DNA of 64,000 bases from Ancylomarina subtilis (GCF_004217115.1 NZ_SHKN01000001.1:1801781-1865780), one strand, 5' to 3'; numbered from the stretch's first letter, positions 42,843 through 53,960 are shown. Notes: generated by a model from the letters alone, not told the origin. Program-made: numbers and translations.

Positions 42843-42873
42843 AAAATTAATTTTCCTTCAAGGGAAAAAAAAG

Positions 42874-42964
<91 letters not shown>

Positions 42965-43103
42965 TGATTGCGGAAGCAAAAGTAGGCAAAATTTTCATCT
43001 GTGCAAATTTTATTTTCCCTCAAATTGAAATATTCTCACAGCACAAATTATAGTAAATTATAAATCAGTGAGATTCGTGAATAAAAAAAAATGCATTTTT
43101 TTC

Positions 43104-43143
43104 AAAAAAAAAGCTGGACCCGTTCTAATAACAGGCCCAGCTT
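43104..43143 (-). terminator. Terminator of the floA operon
   Basis: aagctggacc (43111-43120) pairs with ggcccagctt (43134-43143) with one wobble and is followed on the minus strand by a run of T; 23 bases after the floA stop. Confidence 0.85.
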
Positions 43144-43165
43144 GATCTTTAGTCTTAAAATAAGT

Positions 43166-44143
43166 TTATTTTTTCTTATCCTTTGGTGACGGTTTTGCAA
43201 TATTTTCACGCATTGAAGTATCCGCTTCGATATTTTTCATGCGATAATAATCCATAACCCCCAGATGTCCGCTACGGAAAGCATCAGCCATCGCTTTAGG
43301 AACCTCAGCTTCCGCTTCGATTACTCTGGCACGCATCTCCTGTGCAAGGGCTTTATTTTCCTGCTCTGTTGCAACCGCCATAGCACGTCGCTCCTCAGCC
43401 TTAGCCTGAGCAATCTTTAAATCTGCTTCAGCTTGATCCGTTTGTAATACAGCTCCAATATTTTTTCCTATGTCGATGTCAGCAATATCAATTGATAGAA
43501 TTTCAAAAGCTGTTCCTGCATCCAAACCTTTCTCTAATACAACTCTGGAAATAAAGTCAGGGTTTTCAAGTACTGTTTTATGCGATTCAGATGAACCAAT
43601 TGAAGAGACGATCCCTTCACCCACACGAGCTAAAACCGTTTCTTCTCCAGCTCCACCAACCAGTTGGCGAATGTTTGCACGTAAAGTAACCCTTGCTTTT
43701 GCAATCAACTGAATTCCATCTTTCGATACAGCCGTTACGGGAGGTGTGTTGATAACCTTAGGAATAACACTCATCTGCACAGCTTCGTATACATCACGAC
43801 CAGCAAGGTCAATCGCAGTCGCCATCTTAAAGGTCAAATCGATATTAGCCTTTGAAGCAGATACCAATGCATGAGTGACCTGCTCAACATGACCTCCAGC
43901 TAAAAAGTGAGCTTCCAGATCATTTCGACCAAGGTGCAAACCAGCCTTATGAGCCTCAATCATTGCACGTACAATAACATTAGGTGGCACACGACGCCAA
44001 CGCATAAATACAAGCTGAATCAATGAAATTCGAACCCCTGACAAAAGGGCCGAAAACCAAAGAGCAACCGGAATAAAAAAGAACAGGATGTAGATACCTA
44101 CTCCTATCGCAACGATTAATAATATTAATGCTCCAATTTCCAT
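43166..44143 (-). CDS. floA: Flotillin-like protein FloA
   Basis: A 325-residue membrane scaffold protein of the FloA/YqfA family, which organises functional membrane microdomains. An N-terminal hydrophobic hairpin (residues 5-37) is followed by the family block [19 protein letters not shown], a PHB/SPFH-like domain ([37 protein letters not shown]), and a coiled-coil C-terminus rich in A/E/R ([30 protein letters not shown]) with the conserved [17 protein letters not shown] tail. It is encoded 5 bases downstream of the NfeD gene, the usual partner. Confidence 0.95.
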   Translation of the reverse strand: MEIGALILLIVAIGVGIYILFFFIPVALWFSALLSGVRISLIQLVFMRWRRVPPNVIVRAMIEAHKAGLHLGRNDLEAHFLAGGHVEQVTHALVSASKANIDLTFKMATAIDLAGRDVYEAVQMSVIPKVINTPPVTAVSKDGIQLIAKARVTLRANIRQLVGGAGEETVLARVGEGIVSSIGSSESHKTVLENPDFISRVVLEKGLDAGTAFEILSIDIADIDIGKNIGAVLQTDQAEADLKIAQAKAEERRAMAVATEQENKALAQEMRARVIEAEAEVPKAMADAFRSGHLGVMDYYRMKNIEADTSMRENIAKPSPKDKKK

Positions 44144-44148
44144 TTAAT

Positions 44149-44616
44149 TTATTTTATAGGTTTTACAACAATAATTTTGTCTACTATTTTAATCACCTCA
44201 ACAGGTGTTTTTTGATCAATATAAGCGCCCGTAGATTTAGCTTCGATAATAAGATTATTAATTCGGACTTGTCCCATCGGGGCCAATCGCGATAAACAAA
44301 CTCCCTTATCGCCCACATGTACCACATCTTCTTCCAATTTTTCAACTTTTGAATCAATCTCTGTTTTCAACATGATTCGATTCCATGTTCCCGACTTTAA
44401 AGCAAGCCACAAAGCAAGTATATTAAACACAACTGCACCTAATACCGTTAGGTGCCCTATTGTACTGCCGTAATGATGATAGGACAAATAAATACCTCCT
44501 AACATCATGACAACCCCGCCAATACCTGCTACAGTGATTCCTGGCAGCACGAAAAATTCAAGTAATAAAAGAACAACTCCTAAAACAAGTAGGAGTATAA
44601 TTATAAATATTGTCAT
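44149..44616 (-). CDS. NfeD-family membrane protein
   Basis: A 155-residue short NfeD protein. Helices at the N-terminus (IFIIILLLVLGVVLLLLEFFVLPGITVAGIGGVVMMLGG) are followed by a C-terminal OB-fold domain (LEEDVVHVGDKGVCLSRLAPMGQVRINNLIIEAKSTGAYI). NfeD partners with flotillin-like proteins in membrane microdomain function. Short forms lack the protease domain, as here. It is 5 bases before floA and ends against the start of clpS with no gap, so the genes are tightly coupled. Confidence 0.9.
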   Translation of the reverse strand: MTIFIIILLLVLGVVLLLLEFFVLPGITVAGIGGVVMMLGGIYLSYHHYGSTIGHLTVLGAVVFNILALWLALKSGTWNRIMLKTEIDSKVEKLEEDVVHVGDKGVCLSRLAPMGQVRINNLIIEAKSTGAYIDQKTPVEVIKIVDKIIVVKPIK

Positions 44617-44865
44617 TTAATATGCCGTTTTATTCGTTTCAACACTTATCGTTAATCCTTTTTTTTCCAATTGATCACGCAAGACTAAGAGATCAATTAA
44701 ATTCCCAACTTTCACCTCTGTCTTCCCTTTATAGTGGGTGAGATATGCGCATTGTTCTGCCTGGTCCGATGTATGCCCGCAAACTTCCATCAAAGTCTCA
44801 ACCACATAATCGAAACTATGTATGTTATCGTTGTGCAAACAAAGTATATGTTGAGAATCTTTCAT
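44617..44865 (-). CDS. clpS: ClpS-like adaptor of the Clp protease
   Basis: An 82-residue protein corresponding to the ClpS core. The N12-D13-N14 stretch (LHNDNIHSFDYV) and H44 (YLTHYKGKTEV) align with the residues that hold the alpha-amino group of N-degron substrates in E. coli ClpS; the DD pair is D-N here. The C-terminal LRDQLEKKGLTISVE matches the family end. It should feed substrates to a ClpA/ClpC-type unfoldase, none of which is in the window. It lies between the SPOR gene and nfeD with almost no gaps. Confidence 0.85.
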   Translation of the reverse strand: MKDSQHILCLHNDNIHSFDYVVETLMEVCGHTSDQAEQCAYLTHYKGKTEVKVGNLIDLLVLRDQLEKKGLTISVETNKTAY

Positions 44866-44871
44866 CTTAAT

Positions 44872-46569
44872 TTATTCAACTAAACGTATAGCATCTTGTA
44901 TTGAGATTCGTTTATTTCCGGTATAAGCTACTGTAAAAACATCTGTAAATCCTGCTTTATACAGCTTTTTCTTTAGTACTCCGGCATCGGCAATGGAATC
45001 GAAATGACCAATTGTACAAACCGTTTTACCGTTCGCTTGTTTATCTGCTGAAGTTCCAAAAGCTCGGTATTTATCCATCAACAAACTTACCTTTTCAGGT
45101 ACACCATTGGCAAACACGCCAATTTGAACACGGAAATTAATACCTCCCACTAAATCTTCTTTGCCAAGTGGTTTCTTTTCAATTTTCACCTCAGGTTCAT
45201 CCTCAATTGCTGGTAAAGTTGACTTTTCGGTTTTATTTATACCCGCCTGAAGAGACACTCTTTTCTGATCACTATATGCGACCGTAAAAGCATCCTTATA
45301 GCCTGCTTCTTGCAATTTTTTCTTTAAACTACTAACCTCAGTAATTGATTTAAACCGACCAATTGTACATACGATTTTACCATCAGATCTCTTCTCATAG
45401 AATGACCCAAAGGCTTTATATTTCTCCATAGTAGTATTCAACTTTTCAGGAATCTCACCAGCAAAAACACCAATCTGAACACGATAAGAAACATCGCCTG
45501 AAAACTCATTGGCATATTGAGGTGCTGAACTCTTAGCTGGAGTCGTTGAAACCGCATCGGTAACAGCCATCGCATCTTTTAAATTGGTCCTGATTCCATT
45601 TTTATAAACCACGATAAAAGCGGCTGGAAAAACAGATTTTATTTGGGTTTTATATTGGCTTGCCTTGGCATAGGTTCGATATGATCCAGTTAAATATCTA
45701 AAGGATTTACCGCCATCTACAATTTCTTCCTTAATAAACCCCATCCCTTTATAAAAATCATTACTGGGTCTCTTATCGAAAACAGCTACCTGATAGCAAT
45801 ATTCATACTCATGATCCAAGTAGCCTCCTTCGTCTTCTTGTGCACTAAATTCAAGTTCACTCCCATCTGAATTATCAGACTTGTCGACTTTTACTGGCTC
45901 ATTAACTTCAATCGCCTTTTCCTCAGTATTGGCACTCTGAGTATTTTCTTTTGCACCTTTATAATCAGGCACCGCCGTTTCATGAGTAGCAGCCAAAATA
46001 AGAGTTGGGGCTTCTCCCGAAGTTTGTTCTAAAACCAAAGCATGTTTGGCTTTTTGAACAGCATTCCTCTTTAACTCTTCAGCTCTTTGCTCTAAATCAC
46101 GAACTCTACGATTAAATAAATCTTTATCGACCTCCGAATAGACAGCTTCCTTTGTATATAAAAGATTAACCTCTCGCGACAAACTATCGCTATTAAACTG
46201 ATCATTTTTTGCTAAAACAAACAACTCTCTGGCCTGATCAGAATTAAATTCAGCTAATTTATGATACACCTTATTCTTGCTAATTCTAAAATTAAAAAAA
46301 GGAAAATTACTCTGAGTATATTTTCTTGTGTAACGTATTCCTGTTGAGTCTTTCTCAATAGAATGACGACGAATCAGTGAGGTCGAAGACTCTATATTCT
46401 CTTTGATAGTATCGCCAACTTGTGTCTTTATTTGTTCAATATTCACAAAAAACAAATCGGAATTATGCTTAGATTTTACATTTTCAAATTCATGCAGAAT
46501 AGGTCTGGCATAAACAGAAAAGGAAGAAAACATCGATAGAATCAACAAATGAATACAAGCACGATTCAT
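44872..46569 (-). CDS. SPOR-domain protein with three repeats
   Basis: A 565-residue exported protein with a signal peptide (MNRACIHLLILSMFSSFSVYA). A charged, partly coiled region follows (to about 235), then three SPOR-like repeats at about 245-330 (CYQVAVFDKR...), 352-435 (YRVQIGVFAGEIPEKL) and 470-560 (FRVQIGVFANGVPEKV). SPOR domains bind denuded septal peptidoglycan. Repeats two and three are clear internal duplicates of each other. It heads the four-gene minus-strand unit with clpS, nfeD and floA, all within a few bases of each other. Confidence 0.85.
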   Translation of the reverse strand: MNRACIHLLILSMFSSFSVYARPILHEFENVKSKHNSDLFFVNIEQIKTQVGDTIKENIESSTSLIRRHSIEKDSTGIRYTRKYTQSNFPFFNFRISKNKVYHKLAEFNSDQARELFVLAKNDQFNSDSLSREVNLLYTKEAVYSEVDKDLFNRRVRDLEQRAEELKRNAVQKAKHALVLEQTSGEAPTLILAATHETAVPDYKGAKENTQSANTEEKAIEVNEPVKVDKSDNSDGSELEFSAQEDEGGYLDHEYEYCYQVAVFDKRPSNDFYKGMGFIKEEIVDGGKSFRYLTGSYRTYAKASQYKTQIKSVFPAAFIVVYKNGIRTNLKDAMAVTDAVSTTPAKSSAPQYANEFSGDVSYRVQIGVFAGEIPEKLNTTMEKYKAFGSFYEKRSDGKIVCTIGRFKSITEVSSLKKKLQEAGYKDAFTVAYSDQKRVSLQAGINKTEKSTLPAIEDEPEVKIEKKPLGKEDLVGGINFRVQIGVFANGVPEKVSLLMDKYRAFGTSADKQANGKTVCTIGHFDSIADAGVLKKKLYKAGFTDVFTVAYTGNKRISIQDAIRLVE

Positions 46570-46754
46570 AGCATTAATTTAATTACATTATAATCAACAA
46601 AATACCTTTAAAATAAAAATTTCAAAGGCTCCAATTACCATTCTGTAAGGTAACAATAATTTTTAAAAGAAAAATAAATATGCTCATAAGGATAAGGCAC
46701 TTATATTTTCCCTAACTCCACTTAAGGCATAGCGTAAAAAGATCTTTTTTTTCA

Positions 46755-46814
46755 AAAAAAACAAAACTCGCTGCTGGAATTGTGTTATTTCCACAAAACC
46801 AACAACGAGTTTAA
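46755..46814 (-). terminator. Terminator after the S9 peptidase gene
   Basis: On the minus strand aaactcgttgttgg pairs with ccagcagcgagttt, with an inner ttgtg/cacaa stem, then a T-run. It begins about 17 bases after the stop. Confidence 0.82.
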
Positions 46815-46830
46815 ATTAAATCTTTCTCTA

Positions 46831-48936
46831 CTATTTCTTCAGCCACTTATCTAACCAGCCTGCAAATTCACGTTGCCACAAAATACCGTTCTGAACCCCA
46901 AGTACCCAATGATTTTCTTCAGGGAAATAAAGATATTTAGCAGGAATTCCTCTCAAACGTGCAGCATTAAATGCCTGCATGCCTTGTGAAGCTACAATAC
47001 GGTAATCTTTTTCTCCATGAATAATCATGATTGGTGTATCCCACTTATCAACAAACTTGTGGGGAGAATTGGCATAAGAACGCTGAGCAATCTTATTCTT
47101 TTTATCCCAGTATGGACCGCCAAGATCCCAGTTTACAAACCACATCTCTTCGGTTTCAAGATACTGAGCCTCTAGATTGAACATACCATCGTGAGCGATA
47201 AATGCTTTGAAACGTTTTTGGTGATGACCTGCCAACCAGAAAGTTGAGAATCCACCATATGATGCTCCAACGCAACCCAAACGATCTTCGTCAACATACT
47301 TTTCAGCCTTCACATTGTCGATTGCCGATAGGTAATCTTTCATATTCTGTCCACCGTAATCACCTGAGATTTGCTCACACCATTCTTTCCCAAAACCTGG
47401 AAGACCTCTACGGTTTGGCGCAACAATCACATAGTCATTAGAAGCCATCATCTGGAAATTCCAACGGTAACTCCAAAACTGTGAAACAGTTCCCTGAGGA
47501 CCACCCTGACAATAAAGAAGTGCTGGGTATTTCTTATTCTCATCAAAATGTGGTGGCTTGATAACCCATACTAACATCTGTTTTCCATCGGTGGTTTTCA
47601 CCCATCTCTTTTCAACAGTACCCATGGTCAACTGATCAAGAATATGCTTATTAACGAATGAAATCTCTTCAGCATCACCCGTTTTAGCATCTACACGATA
47701 CAATTCAGCAGGCTTACTCATAGACACACGCTTAGCAATTAGCTTATCACCAACTGGAAGTACTGACTGATAATTATGCACACCTTCAGTAATCTTATGG
47801 ATCTTACCATCAGCCATATCCATTCGATAAATTTCGTCAGTTGCATGCCAGTCAGAAATAAAGTAAATCGACTTACTATCCTTTGTCCAGGTTAGGTGAC
47901 CCGCATTTTGATCGAAACCTTTGGTCATATATTTCTTCTCGCCAGTTTTCAAATCCATTACAAATAAACGAATCTGATCTGCCTCATAACCTTCGCGTTC
48001 CATACTTTCCCAAGCCATATATTTACCGTCAGGTGAAAAAGTCAGGTTATTGTCATAACCCATCATACCTTCAGTCATATTCTTGGTTTTCCCACTTTCA
48101 AGGTTGTAGAAATAGATATCAGTATTTGTCGAAAGAGCATACTCTACACCATACTTTTTACGAGAAGAATAAGCAATATTTTCACCATCAACAGTCCAGT
48201 TTACTTGCTCGATACCACCCCAAGGACGAACAGGAGCTTCCCACTTTTCACCTTCCATAATATCTTTACCAGCTTTCAACATGGTACCTTTATTGAAGTC
48301 AGCAACAAAAATATGAGTGTAAGTTTCTACCCAATGATCCCAATGGCGGTAAAATTCGTCACCAATAACACGACCATTTGATTTTTGCAAATCAGGGTAC
48401 TTATCCTGTACATTTTCTTCAAGTTTTACTTCTTTTGAGAAAAGTATTTTCGACTCGTCAGGAGAAAATTTAAAGTCATTGATTCCACCGTCGATATCAG
48501 TCAGCTGCTTACGACCTGTTCCATCAGCATTCATTTCCCAAACCTGAACCGAACCACTCTCAGCAGAAAGAAATGCGATCTGTCCATTTTTAGTCCAACG
48601 CTCTCCCCATTCTTTACCTTTAGTATTGGTTATTTGGGTTGCTTCGCCACCTGCTATCGGCAATGTATAAAGATCTCTATACGATTTATTCTCTTCTTTA
48701 TTAAAATAGGTCACGCCATAAAGAACTGTTTTTTCGTCTGGCGAGATACTTTCTCCCCCCATACGTCCAAACGACCATAAAACCTCTGGAGTCATACGAT
48801 CAGAAGCCAATTTGGTTTCCGGTGTACGGTAAGATTGATTGTCAGTTTCGCTTTTTTTATCACTCTTTGCCGCATCTTGACATGACGACATTCCAGTGAT
48901 TAATGCTAAACCTAGTAATAAATGTTTATTTTTCAT
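46831..48936 (-). CDS. S9-family prolyl oligopeptidase-like lipoprotein
   Basis: A surface or periplasmic serine peptidase. I chose the ATG at 48936 over 48945 because the sequence MKNKHLLLGLALITGMSSC gives a standard lipoprotein signal with the lipid cysteine at about residue 20. A seven-bladed beta-propeller fills the N-terminal two thirds (SPDEKTVLYG, SPDESKILFS, SPDGKYMAWE). The C-terminal hydrolase carries the catalytic triad: Ser in VGASYGGFSTFW (about 559), Asp in IHGEKDYRI and His in PEENHWVLG. It should act as a dipeptidyl or oligopeptidase in peptide uptake. It is monocistronic with its own terminator. Confidence 0.92.
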   Translation of the reverse strand: MKNKHLLLGLALITGMSSCQDAAKSDKKSETDNQSYRTPETKLASDRMTPEVLWSFGRMGGESISPDEKTVLYGVTYFNKEENKSYRDLYTLPIAGGEATQITNTKGKEWGERWTKNGQIAFLSAESGSVQVWEMNADGTGRKQLTDIDGGINDFKFSPDESKILFSKEVKLEENVQDKYPDLQKSNGRVIGDEFYRHWDHWVETYTHIFVADFNKGTMLKAGKDIMEGEKWEAPVRPWGGIEQVNWTVDGENIAYSSRKKYGVEYALSTNTDIYFYNLESGKTKNMTEGMMGYDNNLTFSPDGKYMAWESMEREGYEADQIRLFVMDLKTGEKKYMTKGFDQNAGHLTWTKDSKSIYFISDWHATDEIYRMDMADGKIHKITEGVHNYQSVLPVGDKLIAKRVSMSKPAELYRVDAKTGDAEEISFVNKHILDQLTMGTVEKRWVKTTDGKQMLVWVIKPPHFDENKKYPALLYCQGGPQGTVSQFWSYRWNFQMMASNDYVIVAPNRRGLPGFGKEWCEQISGDYGGQNMKDYLSAIDNVKAEKYVDEDRLGCVGASYGGFSTFWLAGHHQKRFKAFIAHDGMFNLEAQYLETEEMWFVNWDLGGPYWDKKNKIAQRSYANSPHKFVDKWDTPIMIIHGEKDYRIVASQGMQAFNAARLRGIPAKYLYFPEENHWVLGVQNGILWQREFAGWLDKWLKK

Positions 48937-49048
48937 TATCAGCATTATTTGTTAGTGAGTTTTTTAATTGCCTCGTAAAATTAGAATAAAAAAAAGGATT
49001 AAATAATTAAGTCTGATAATTTTGCCCTTCCCCATTCCATCCTATAAA

Positions 49049-49080
49049 AAAAGGCTCTCATTATAATGAGAGCCTTTTAA
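49049..49080 (-). terminator. Terminator after recA
   Basis: A 15-bp perfect inverted repeat (49049-49063 with 49064-49078; core ggctctcat) with A/T flanks, 37 bases beyond the recA stop on the minus strand. Confidence 0.9.
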
Positions 49081-49116
49081 TATCATTTCAAACCTAAGTT
49101 TGATTAAAAATCAGAA

Positions 49117-50139
49117 TTAATTTTCCTTAGGCGCATTAATTGCCTCAACAATTTTAGCTTCCAACTCCTCTGCTAATTCCGGATTGTCAACAATCAGACG
49201 CTTCACAGCTTCACGGCCTTGTCCCAATTTGGTTTCACCATACGAGAACCAAGAACCACTTTTCTTAATAATATTGTAGTCAACACCAAGATCAATGATC
49301 TCACCCGTTTTCGAAACACCTTCACCATACATGATATCGAACTCAGCCTTACGGAATGGAGGTGCAACTTTATTTTTCACAACCTTCACACGAGTGTGAT
49401 TACCCAAAATCTCATCGCCATCCTTAATTTGTCCAACACGACGAATATCTAGACGTACAGAAGCATAAAACTTAAGTGCATTACCCCCTGTAGTTGTTTC
49501 AGGATTACCAAACATCACACCAATCTTCTCACGCAACTGGTTAATAAACATACATGTGGTGTTCGTTTTATTGATATTCGCAGTAAGCTTACGCAAAGCC
49601 TGCGACATCAAACGAGCCTGTAGTCCCATCTTCGACTCACCCATTTCACCTTCAATCTCAGCCTTTGGTGTCAATGCTGCTACCGAGTCAATCACAACCA
49701 AATCAATTGCTGAAGAACGAATTAACTGATCTGCAATTTCAAGTGCCTGCTCGCCATTATCTGGTTGAGAGATCAATAAATTCTCAGTATCAACACCTAA
49801 TTTTTCAGCATAAAAGCGATCAAAAGCATGTTCTGCATCGATAAAAGCGGCTATACCACCAGCTTTCTGAACCTCAGCAATAGCATGAATTGCCAGTGTT
49901 GTTTTACCTGATGATTCCGGTCCGTAAATCTCTACAATACGTCCCTGAGGATAACCACCTATTCCCAAGGCCATATTCAATGATAAAGAGCCGGATGAAA
50001 TAGCTGGCAAATCAATTACTGCTTCATCACCCATTCGCATGATAGCACCCTTTCCGTAGGTTTTATCAATTTTATCCATGGTTAACTGAAGCGCTTTCAG
50101 TTTCTCCTTATTAATCTCTGCAATATCTTTAGTTGCCAT
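49117..50139 (-). CDS. recA: Recombinase RecA
   Basis: DNA recombinase and SOS coprotease. The 340 residues are standard: Walker [10 protein letters not shown] (73-81), Walker [13 protein letters not shown], loop L1 [20 protein letters not shown], and loop L2 [28 protein letters not shown]. The C-terminal domain ends with a short acidic tail ([18 protein letters not shown]). It lies 53 bases downstream of bcp on the same strand and may share its transcript. No LexA-like site is recognisable in the short leader. Confidence 0.97.
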   Translation of the reverse strand: MATKDIAEINKEKLKALQLTMDKIDKTYGKGAIMRMGDEAVIDLPAISSGSLSLNMALGIGGYPQGRIVEIYGPESSGKTTLAIHAIAEVQKAGGIAAFIDAEHAFDRFYAEKLGVDTENLLISQPDNGEQALEIADQLIRSSAIDLVVIDSVAALTPKAEIEGEMGESKMGLQARLMSQALRKLTANINKTNTTCMFINQLREKIGVMFGNPETTTGGNALKFYASVRLDIRRVGQIKDGDEILGNHTRVKVVKNKVAPPFRKAEFDIMYGEGVSKTGEIIDLGVDYNIIKKSGSWFSYGETKLGQGREAVKRLIVDNPELAEELEAKIVEAINAPKEN

Positions 50140-50192
50140 ATTTATATGTATTATTAAATTTATATAAACGAATTAAACCTATCTGAGCTTCT

Positions 50193-50663
50193 TTAAAATT
50201 CAAGTCCAAGCTCAGTTAAAATCTGATTGGTATGATCTTTTGTTTTAACTTTCTTAAAAATCTTCTCAATCACACCATCAGGTGAAATAATAAAAGTTGT
50301 GCGTAAAACACCATCGTAAACTTTACCGTATAACTTTTTCTCTCCCCAAGCACCATAAGCCTGAAGCATTTCTCTTTCAGTATCGGCAATCAAGTTAAAA
50401 AACAAGTTGTATTTGGCAATAAATTTCTGATGCTTGCCCACCTCATCCGGACTCACACCCAACACTTCAAAACCATGCTTAGTCAACTCATCGTAATTCT
50501 CATTCAAATTACACGACTCTGCCGTACAGCCAGGTGTATTATCTTTAGGATAAAAGTAAAGGATTAATCGTTTCCCTTTAAAATCAGATAACTTAAGTGT
50601 TTTTCCATCCTGATTAACACCAGAAAAACTCGGAGCTTTATCTCCTTCTTTTAATTCTATCAT
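50193..50663 (-). CDS. bcp: Thioredoxin-dependent peroxiredoxin (BCP/PrxQ type)
   Basis: Reduces hydrogen peroxide and organic peroxides with thioredoxin. The 156 residues have the PrxQ motif YPKDNTPGCTAESCNL, with peroxidatic C46 and resolving C51 five residues apart, and the conserved FKGKRLILYFYP strand. It is followed by recA, and a perfect -7 box lies 18 bases upstream of the ATG. Confidence 0.95.
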   Translation of the reverse strand: MIELKEGDKAPSFSGVNQDGKTLKLSDFKGKRLILYFYPKDNTPGCTAESCNLNENYDELTKHGFEVLGVSPDEVGKHQKFIAKYNLFFNLIADTEREMLQAYGAWGEKKLYGKVYDGVLRTTFIISPDGVIEKIFKKVKTKDHTNQILTELGLEF

Positions 50664-50680
50664 ATTGAAAATTTGAGTTA

Positions 50681-50688
50681 CAAATATA
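50681..50688 (-). promoter_or_regulatory. Putative -7 box of bcp-recA
   Basis: Minus-strand TATATTTG, perfect TAnnTTTG, 18-25 bases upstream of the bcp ATG. No clear -33 element. Confidence 0.5.
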
Positions 50689-50940
50689 CCATTTAAAATA
50701 GATTAGCCTTGAGAATTTAAGGACAAGAATCTAAAAAATCAAGTCACAAAAACAAGTCAAGAAGCTATACTTTTGACATTAGAAGAACAAAAGCTGCATG
50801 AAGATAAAGAAAATCATCAGGAATCATCAAATAAATATTAACAAACATTATACTAATCTTCTTATTATCAGCCCGGAGAAATGTTGAAAAACAGAAAAGT
50901 TATTTCTAATTTGCAAACAATGTAATCCTAAATCTTTTGC

Positions 50941-50948
50941 TACATTTA
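50941..50948 (+). promoter_or_regulatory. Tentative -7 box of gcvP
   Basis: TACATTTA (7 of 8 matches to TAnnTTTG), 54 bases before the gcvP ATG, with no clear -33 partner. Confidence 0.3.
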
Positions 50949-51001
50949 CGCTCGCAAATTAAGGTGAATCTTTTACACAAACACTAAATTTTTACAAGAA
51001 T

Positions 51002-53893
51002 ATGGCAACCGAAAAATTTGTTTCCCGTCACATTGGACCTCGCAATGGCGATATTAAAACAATGTTGGAAACTGTTGGCGCATCTTCACTTGATGCCCTA
51101 ATTGAAGAAACAATTCCTTCTGATATTCGTTTGACTGAAGCACTAGATCTTCCTGAAGCTCTAACAGAAAATGAATACCTAGCGAAAATAAAAGGTATTG
51201 CTGCTAAAAATAAATTATTCAGAACCTTCATTGGTCAAGGATATTACGACACAATCACTCCTCCTGTTGTTCTTCGCAACGTATTGGAAAATCCAGGATG
51301 GTATACCCCTTACACTCCTTACCAGGCTGAGGTTTCTCAAGGTAGATTGGAAGCTCTACTAAACTTCCAAACTGTGGTATTGGATCTTACCAAAATGGAA
51401 TTGGCAAACAGTTCTCTTCTTGATGAAGCGACTGCTGTTGGTGAAACTATGTACATGATGCATAGCCTACGCTCCAGAGCAAAGAAAAAAGCAGGAGCAA
51501 ACACCCTTTTTGTTGACGAAAATATTTTTGCTCAAACCTTAGACGTACTTGTTACACGTTCAAAACCTCTTGGAATTGAACTTGTGGTAGGCGATTACAA
51601 GACATTTGAATTTACTGATGCTGTATTCGGCGCAATCATTCAATACCCTGCTGCCAATGGTAGTATTGAAGACTACACAGAATTCGTTGAAAGAGCACAC
51701 GGAACTGATGCATTGGTTGCTGTAGCAGCTGATCTAATGAGTTTAGCATTGCTTACTGCTCCAGGTGAGTGGGGAGCTGATATTGTTGTCGGTTCTTCTC
51801 AACGTTTTGGTATCCCTATGGGATATGGTGGACCTCACGCAGCTTTCTTAGCTTGTCGTGAAGCCTACAAGCGTAACGTTCCTGGTCGTATCATTGGTGT
51901 AACCAAAGATGCTCAGGGAAATCAGGCTCTTCGTATGGCTCTTCAAACTCGCGAGCAGCATATTAAGCGTGAAAAAGCGACTTCGAACATTTGTACTGCA
52001 CAAGCCCTATTGGCTACTATGGCTAGTTTCTATGCCGTTTATCACGGACAAAAAGGAATCAAGCGTATTGCAACACATATTCACGCTGCTGCAGGTTTCC
52101 TTTCAGAAGGATTAAAAGCATTAGGTTACACTCAAAATATCAAAAACTATTTCGATACACTTGAAGTTGTATTACCTGCTGGCGTTTCAATGGAAGCGAT
52201 CCGTACTGCGGCTCTTGAACAAGAATTCAACTTCCGTTATATCAACGAAACAACGATTGGTATTTCTACCGATGAGAAAATTAGCGATGCTGAATTAAAT
52301 GCGATTCTAAATATTTTCGCAAAAGCTGCCAACAAAGCAGAAGTGGCTGAAACAGCAATGGAAGATAAGCTATATTTCGATTCGAAATTTGCACGTACCA
52401 GCGAATACCTAACTTTGGATGTATTCAATCGCTACCATTCAGAAACAGCAATGATGCGTTACATCAAAAACCTTGAGAAAAAAGATATCGGATTGAATAC
52501 TTCGATGATCTCTTTAGGTTCTTGTACCATGAAATTGAATGCTGCTGCTGAAATGTTACCAATCAGCTGGCCGGAATTTGGTGGACTTCACCCATTCATT
52601 CCAACAAATCAAGCTGAAGGTTATACTCAAATCATCACAGAACTTGAGCAGTGGTTATCTACAATTACTGGTTTTGCAGGCTGCACTCTACAACCTAATT
52701 CAGGTGCTGCAGGTGAATATACAGGTCTGATGGTTATTCGTGAATACCATATTTCACGTGGCGAAGGTCACAGAAATGTCGTATTAATTCCAGCGTCTGC
52801 ACACGGAACAAACCCTGCGTCAGTTACAATGGCAGGTATGAAAGTTGTAGTTGTTGCTTGTGACGAAAAAGGTAATGTTCAATTCGAAGACCTTAAAGCT
52901 AAAGCTGAGAAACACAAGGATGATTTATGTGCATACATGATTACCTATCCTTCGACTCACGGTGTATTCGAAACCGGTATCAAAGAAATGATGAATTTGA
53001 TCCACGAAAATGGTGGACAAGTTTATATGGATGGTGCCAATATGAATGCTCAGGTTGGATTAACAAATCCAGGTACAATTGGAGCTGACGTTTGTCACTT
53101 GAATCTACATAAAACATTTGCTATTCCTCACGGTGGTGGTGGTCCTGGAGTTGGTCCTATCGGTGTTGCGAAACACCTGGTTCAATTCTTACCTTCGCAC
53201 AAACTTGTGAAAACAGGTGGTGAGAATGCAATTACTGCTGTTGCTGCTGCTCCTTTCGGATCGGCTAGTGTATTGCCAATTACATACGGTTATATTGCTA
53301 TGTTAGGTACTGCAGGTCTTGAAGAAGTAACCAAAATGGCTATCTTAAATGCCAACTACCTTGCTTCATCATTCGAGAAACTTGGATTCAAGATTCTTTA
53401 TAAAGGTGATAAAGGACGTGTTGGACACGAGATGATTTTCGACTGTAGAGAGTTTAATAAAACGGTTGGTATCACCGATGGTGACATTGCAAAACGTTTG
53501 ATGGACTACGGTTTCCACGCACCAACTCTTTCTTTCCCGGTTCATGGAACACTGATGGTAGAACCTACCGAAAGTGAGCCTTTGGAAGAACTTGATCGTT
53601 TCGTTGAAGCATTGGCTAAGATCAATGAAGAAATGAAAGAGATTGAAGATGGTGTAGCTGATGCTCAGGATAACGTTCTTAAGCACGCTCCACATACACA
53701 TATGGTATTAACAGCTGACGAGTGGAATCACTCATACTCTCGTAAGAAAGCGGCTTATCCACTAGAGTGGGTGGCTGACAATAAATTCTGGCCATCCGTA
53801 TCGCGTGTAGACGATGCATATGGTGACAGAAACCTGATGTGTACTTGTGCACCTCTTGAAAACTATATCGATGAGCATGTTGAAGTAGAATAA
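51002..53893 (+). CDS. gcvP: Glycine dehydrogenase (decarboxylating), glycine cleavage P protein
   Basis: PLP enzyme that decarboxylates glycine and passes the aminomethyl group to the H protein. The 963 residues comprise both halves in one chain (the fused, non-split form). N-terminal [17 protein letters not shown] and [22 protein letters not shown] belong to the first half. The second half has [25 protein letters not shown] and the PLP lysine K704 in [18 protein letters not shown]. The other cleavage-system genes (gcvT, gcvH) are not in the window. High-expression codon bias. A clear terminator follows. Confidence 0.97.
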   Translation: MATEKFVSRHIGPRNGDIKTMLETVGASSLDALIEETIPSDIRLTEALDLPEALTENEYLAKIKGIAAKNKLFRTFIGQGYYDTITPPVVLRNVLENPGWYTPYTPYQAEVSQGRLEALLNFQTVVLDLTKMELANSSLLDEATAVGETMYMMHSLRSRAKKKAGANTLFVDENIFAQTLDVLVTRSKPLGIELVVGDYKTFEFTDAVFGAIIQYPAANGSIEDYTEFVERAHGTDALVAVAADLMSLALLTAPGEWGADIVVGSSQRFGIPMGYGGPHAAFLACREAYKRNVPGRIIGVTKDAQGNQALRMALQTREQHIKREKATSNICTAQALLATMASFYAVYHGQKGIKRIATHIHAAAGFLSEGLKALGYTQNIKNYFDTLEVVLPAGVSMEAIRTAALEQEFNFRYINETTIGISTDEKISDAELNAILNIFAKAANKAEVAETAMEDKLYFDSKFARTSEYLTLDVFNRYHSETAMMRYIKNLEKKDIGLNTSMISLGSCTMKLNAAAEMLPISWPEFGGLHPFIPTNQAEGYTQIITELEQWLSTITGFAGCTLQPNSGAAGEYTGLMVIREYHISRGEGHRNVVLIPASAHGTNPASVTMAGMKVVVVACDEKGNVQFEDLKAKAEKHKDDLCAYMITYPSTHGVFETGIKEMMNLIHENGGQVYMDGANMNAQVGLTNPGTIGADVCHLNLHKTFAIPHGGGGPGVGPIGVAKHLVQFLPSHKLVKTGGENAITAVAAAPFGSASVLPITYGYIAMLGTAGLEEVTKMAILNANYLASSFEKLGFKILYKGDKGRVGHEMIFDCREFNKTVGITDGDIAKRLMDYGFHAPTLSFPVHGTLMVEPTESEPLEELDRFVEALAKINEEMKEIEDGVADAQDNVLKHAPHTHMVLTADEWNHSYSRKKAAYPLEWVADNKFWPSVSRVDDAYGDRNLMCTCAPLENYIDEHVEVE

Positions 53894-53921
53894 TTTCTAT
53901 TCCAATACAATCAAATACCAA

Positions 53922-53960
53922 GAAGCCTCGAAGCGATATTTCGAGGCTTCTTTTTTTATT
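53922..53960 (+). terminator. Intrinsic terminator after gcvP
   Basis: An 11-bp perfect stem (53922-53932 with 53940-53950; arm gaagcctcgaa), 7-base loop and a 7-T run, 28 bases after the stop. Confidence 0.93.

Larger units (their letters stand above)
50664..51001. other. Divergent intergenic region between bcp and gcvP
   Basis: This 338-base region contains promoter-like boxes for both flanking genes (50681-50688 minus, 50941-50948 plus). No glycine riboswitch is apparent. There is no supported coding frame. Confidence 0.55.

Noticed and set aside
42632-42850. Plus-strand frame with MAGFEPATSSSQTRRDDRATLHPEN repeated
   Set aside because: It is the antisense translation of two tandem tRNA-Pro genes, a well-known spurious protein annotation.
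50664-51001. Glycine riboswitch before gcvP
   Set aside because: No tandem aptamer-like conserved elements were seen in the leader.
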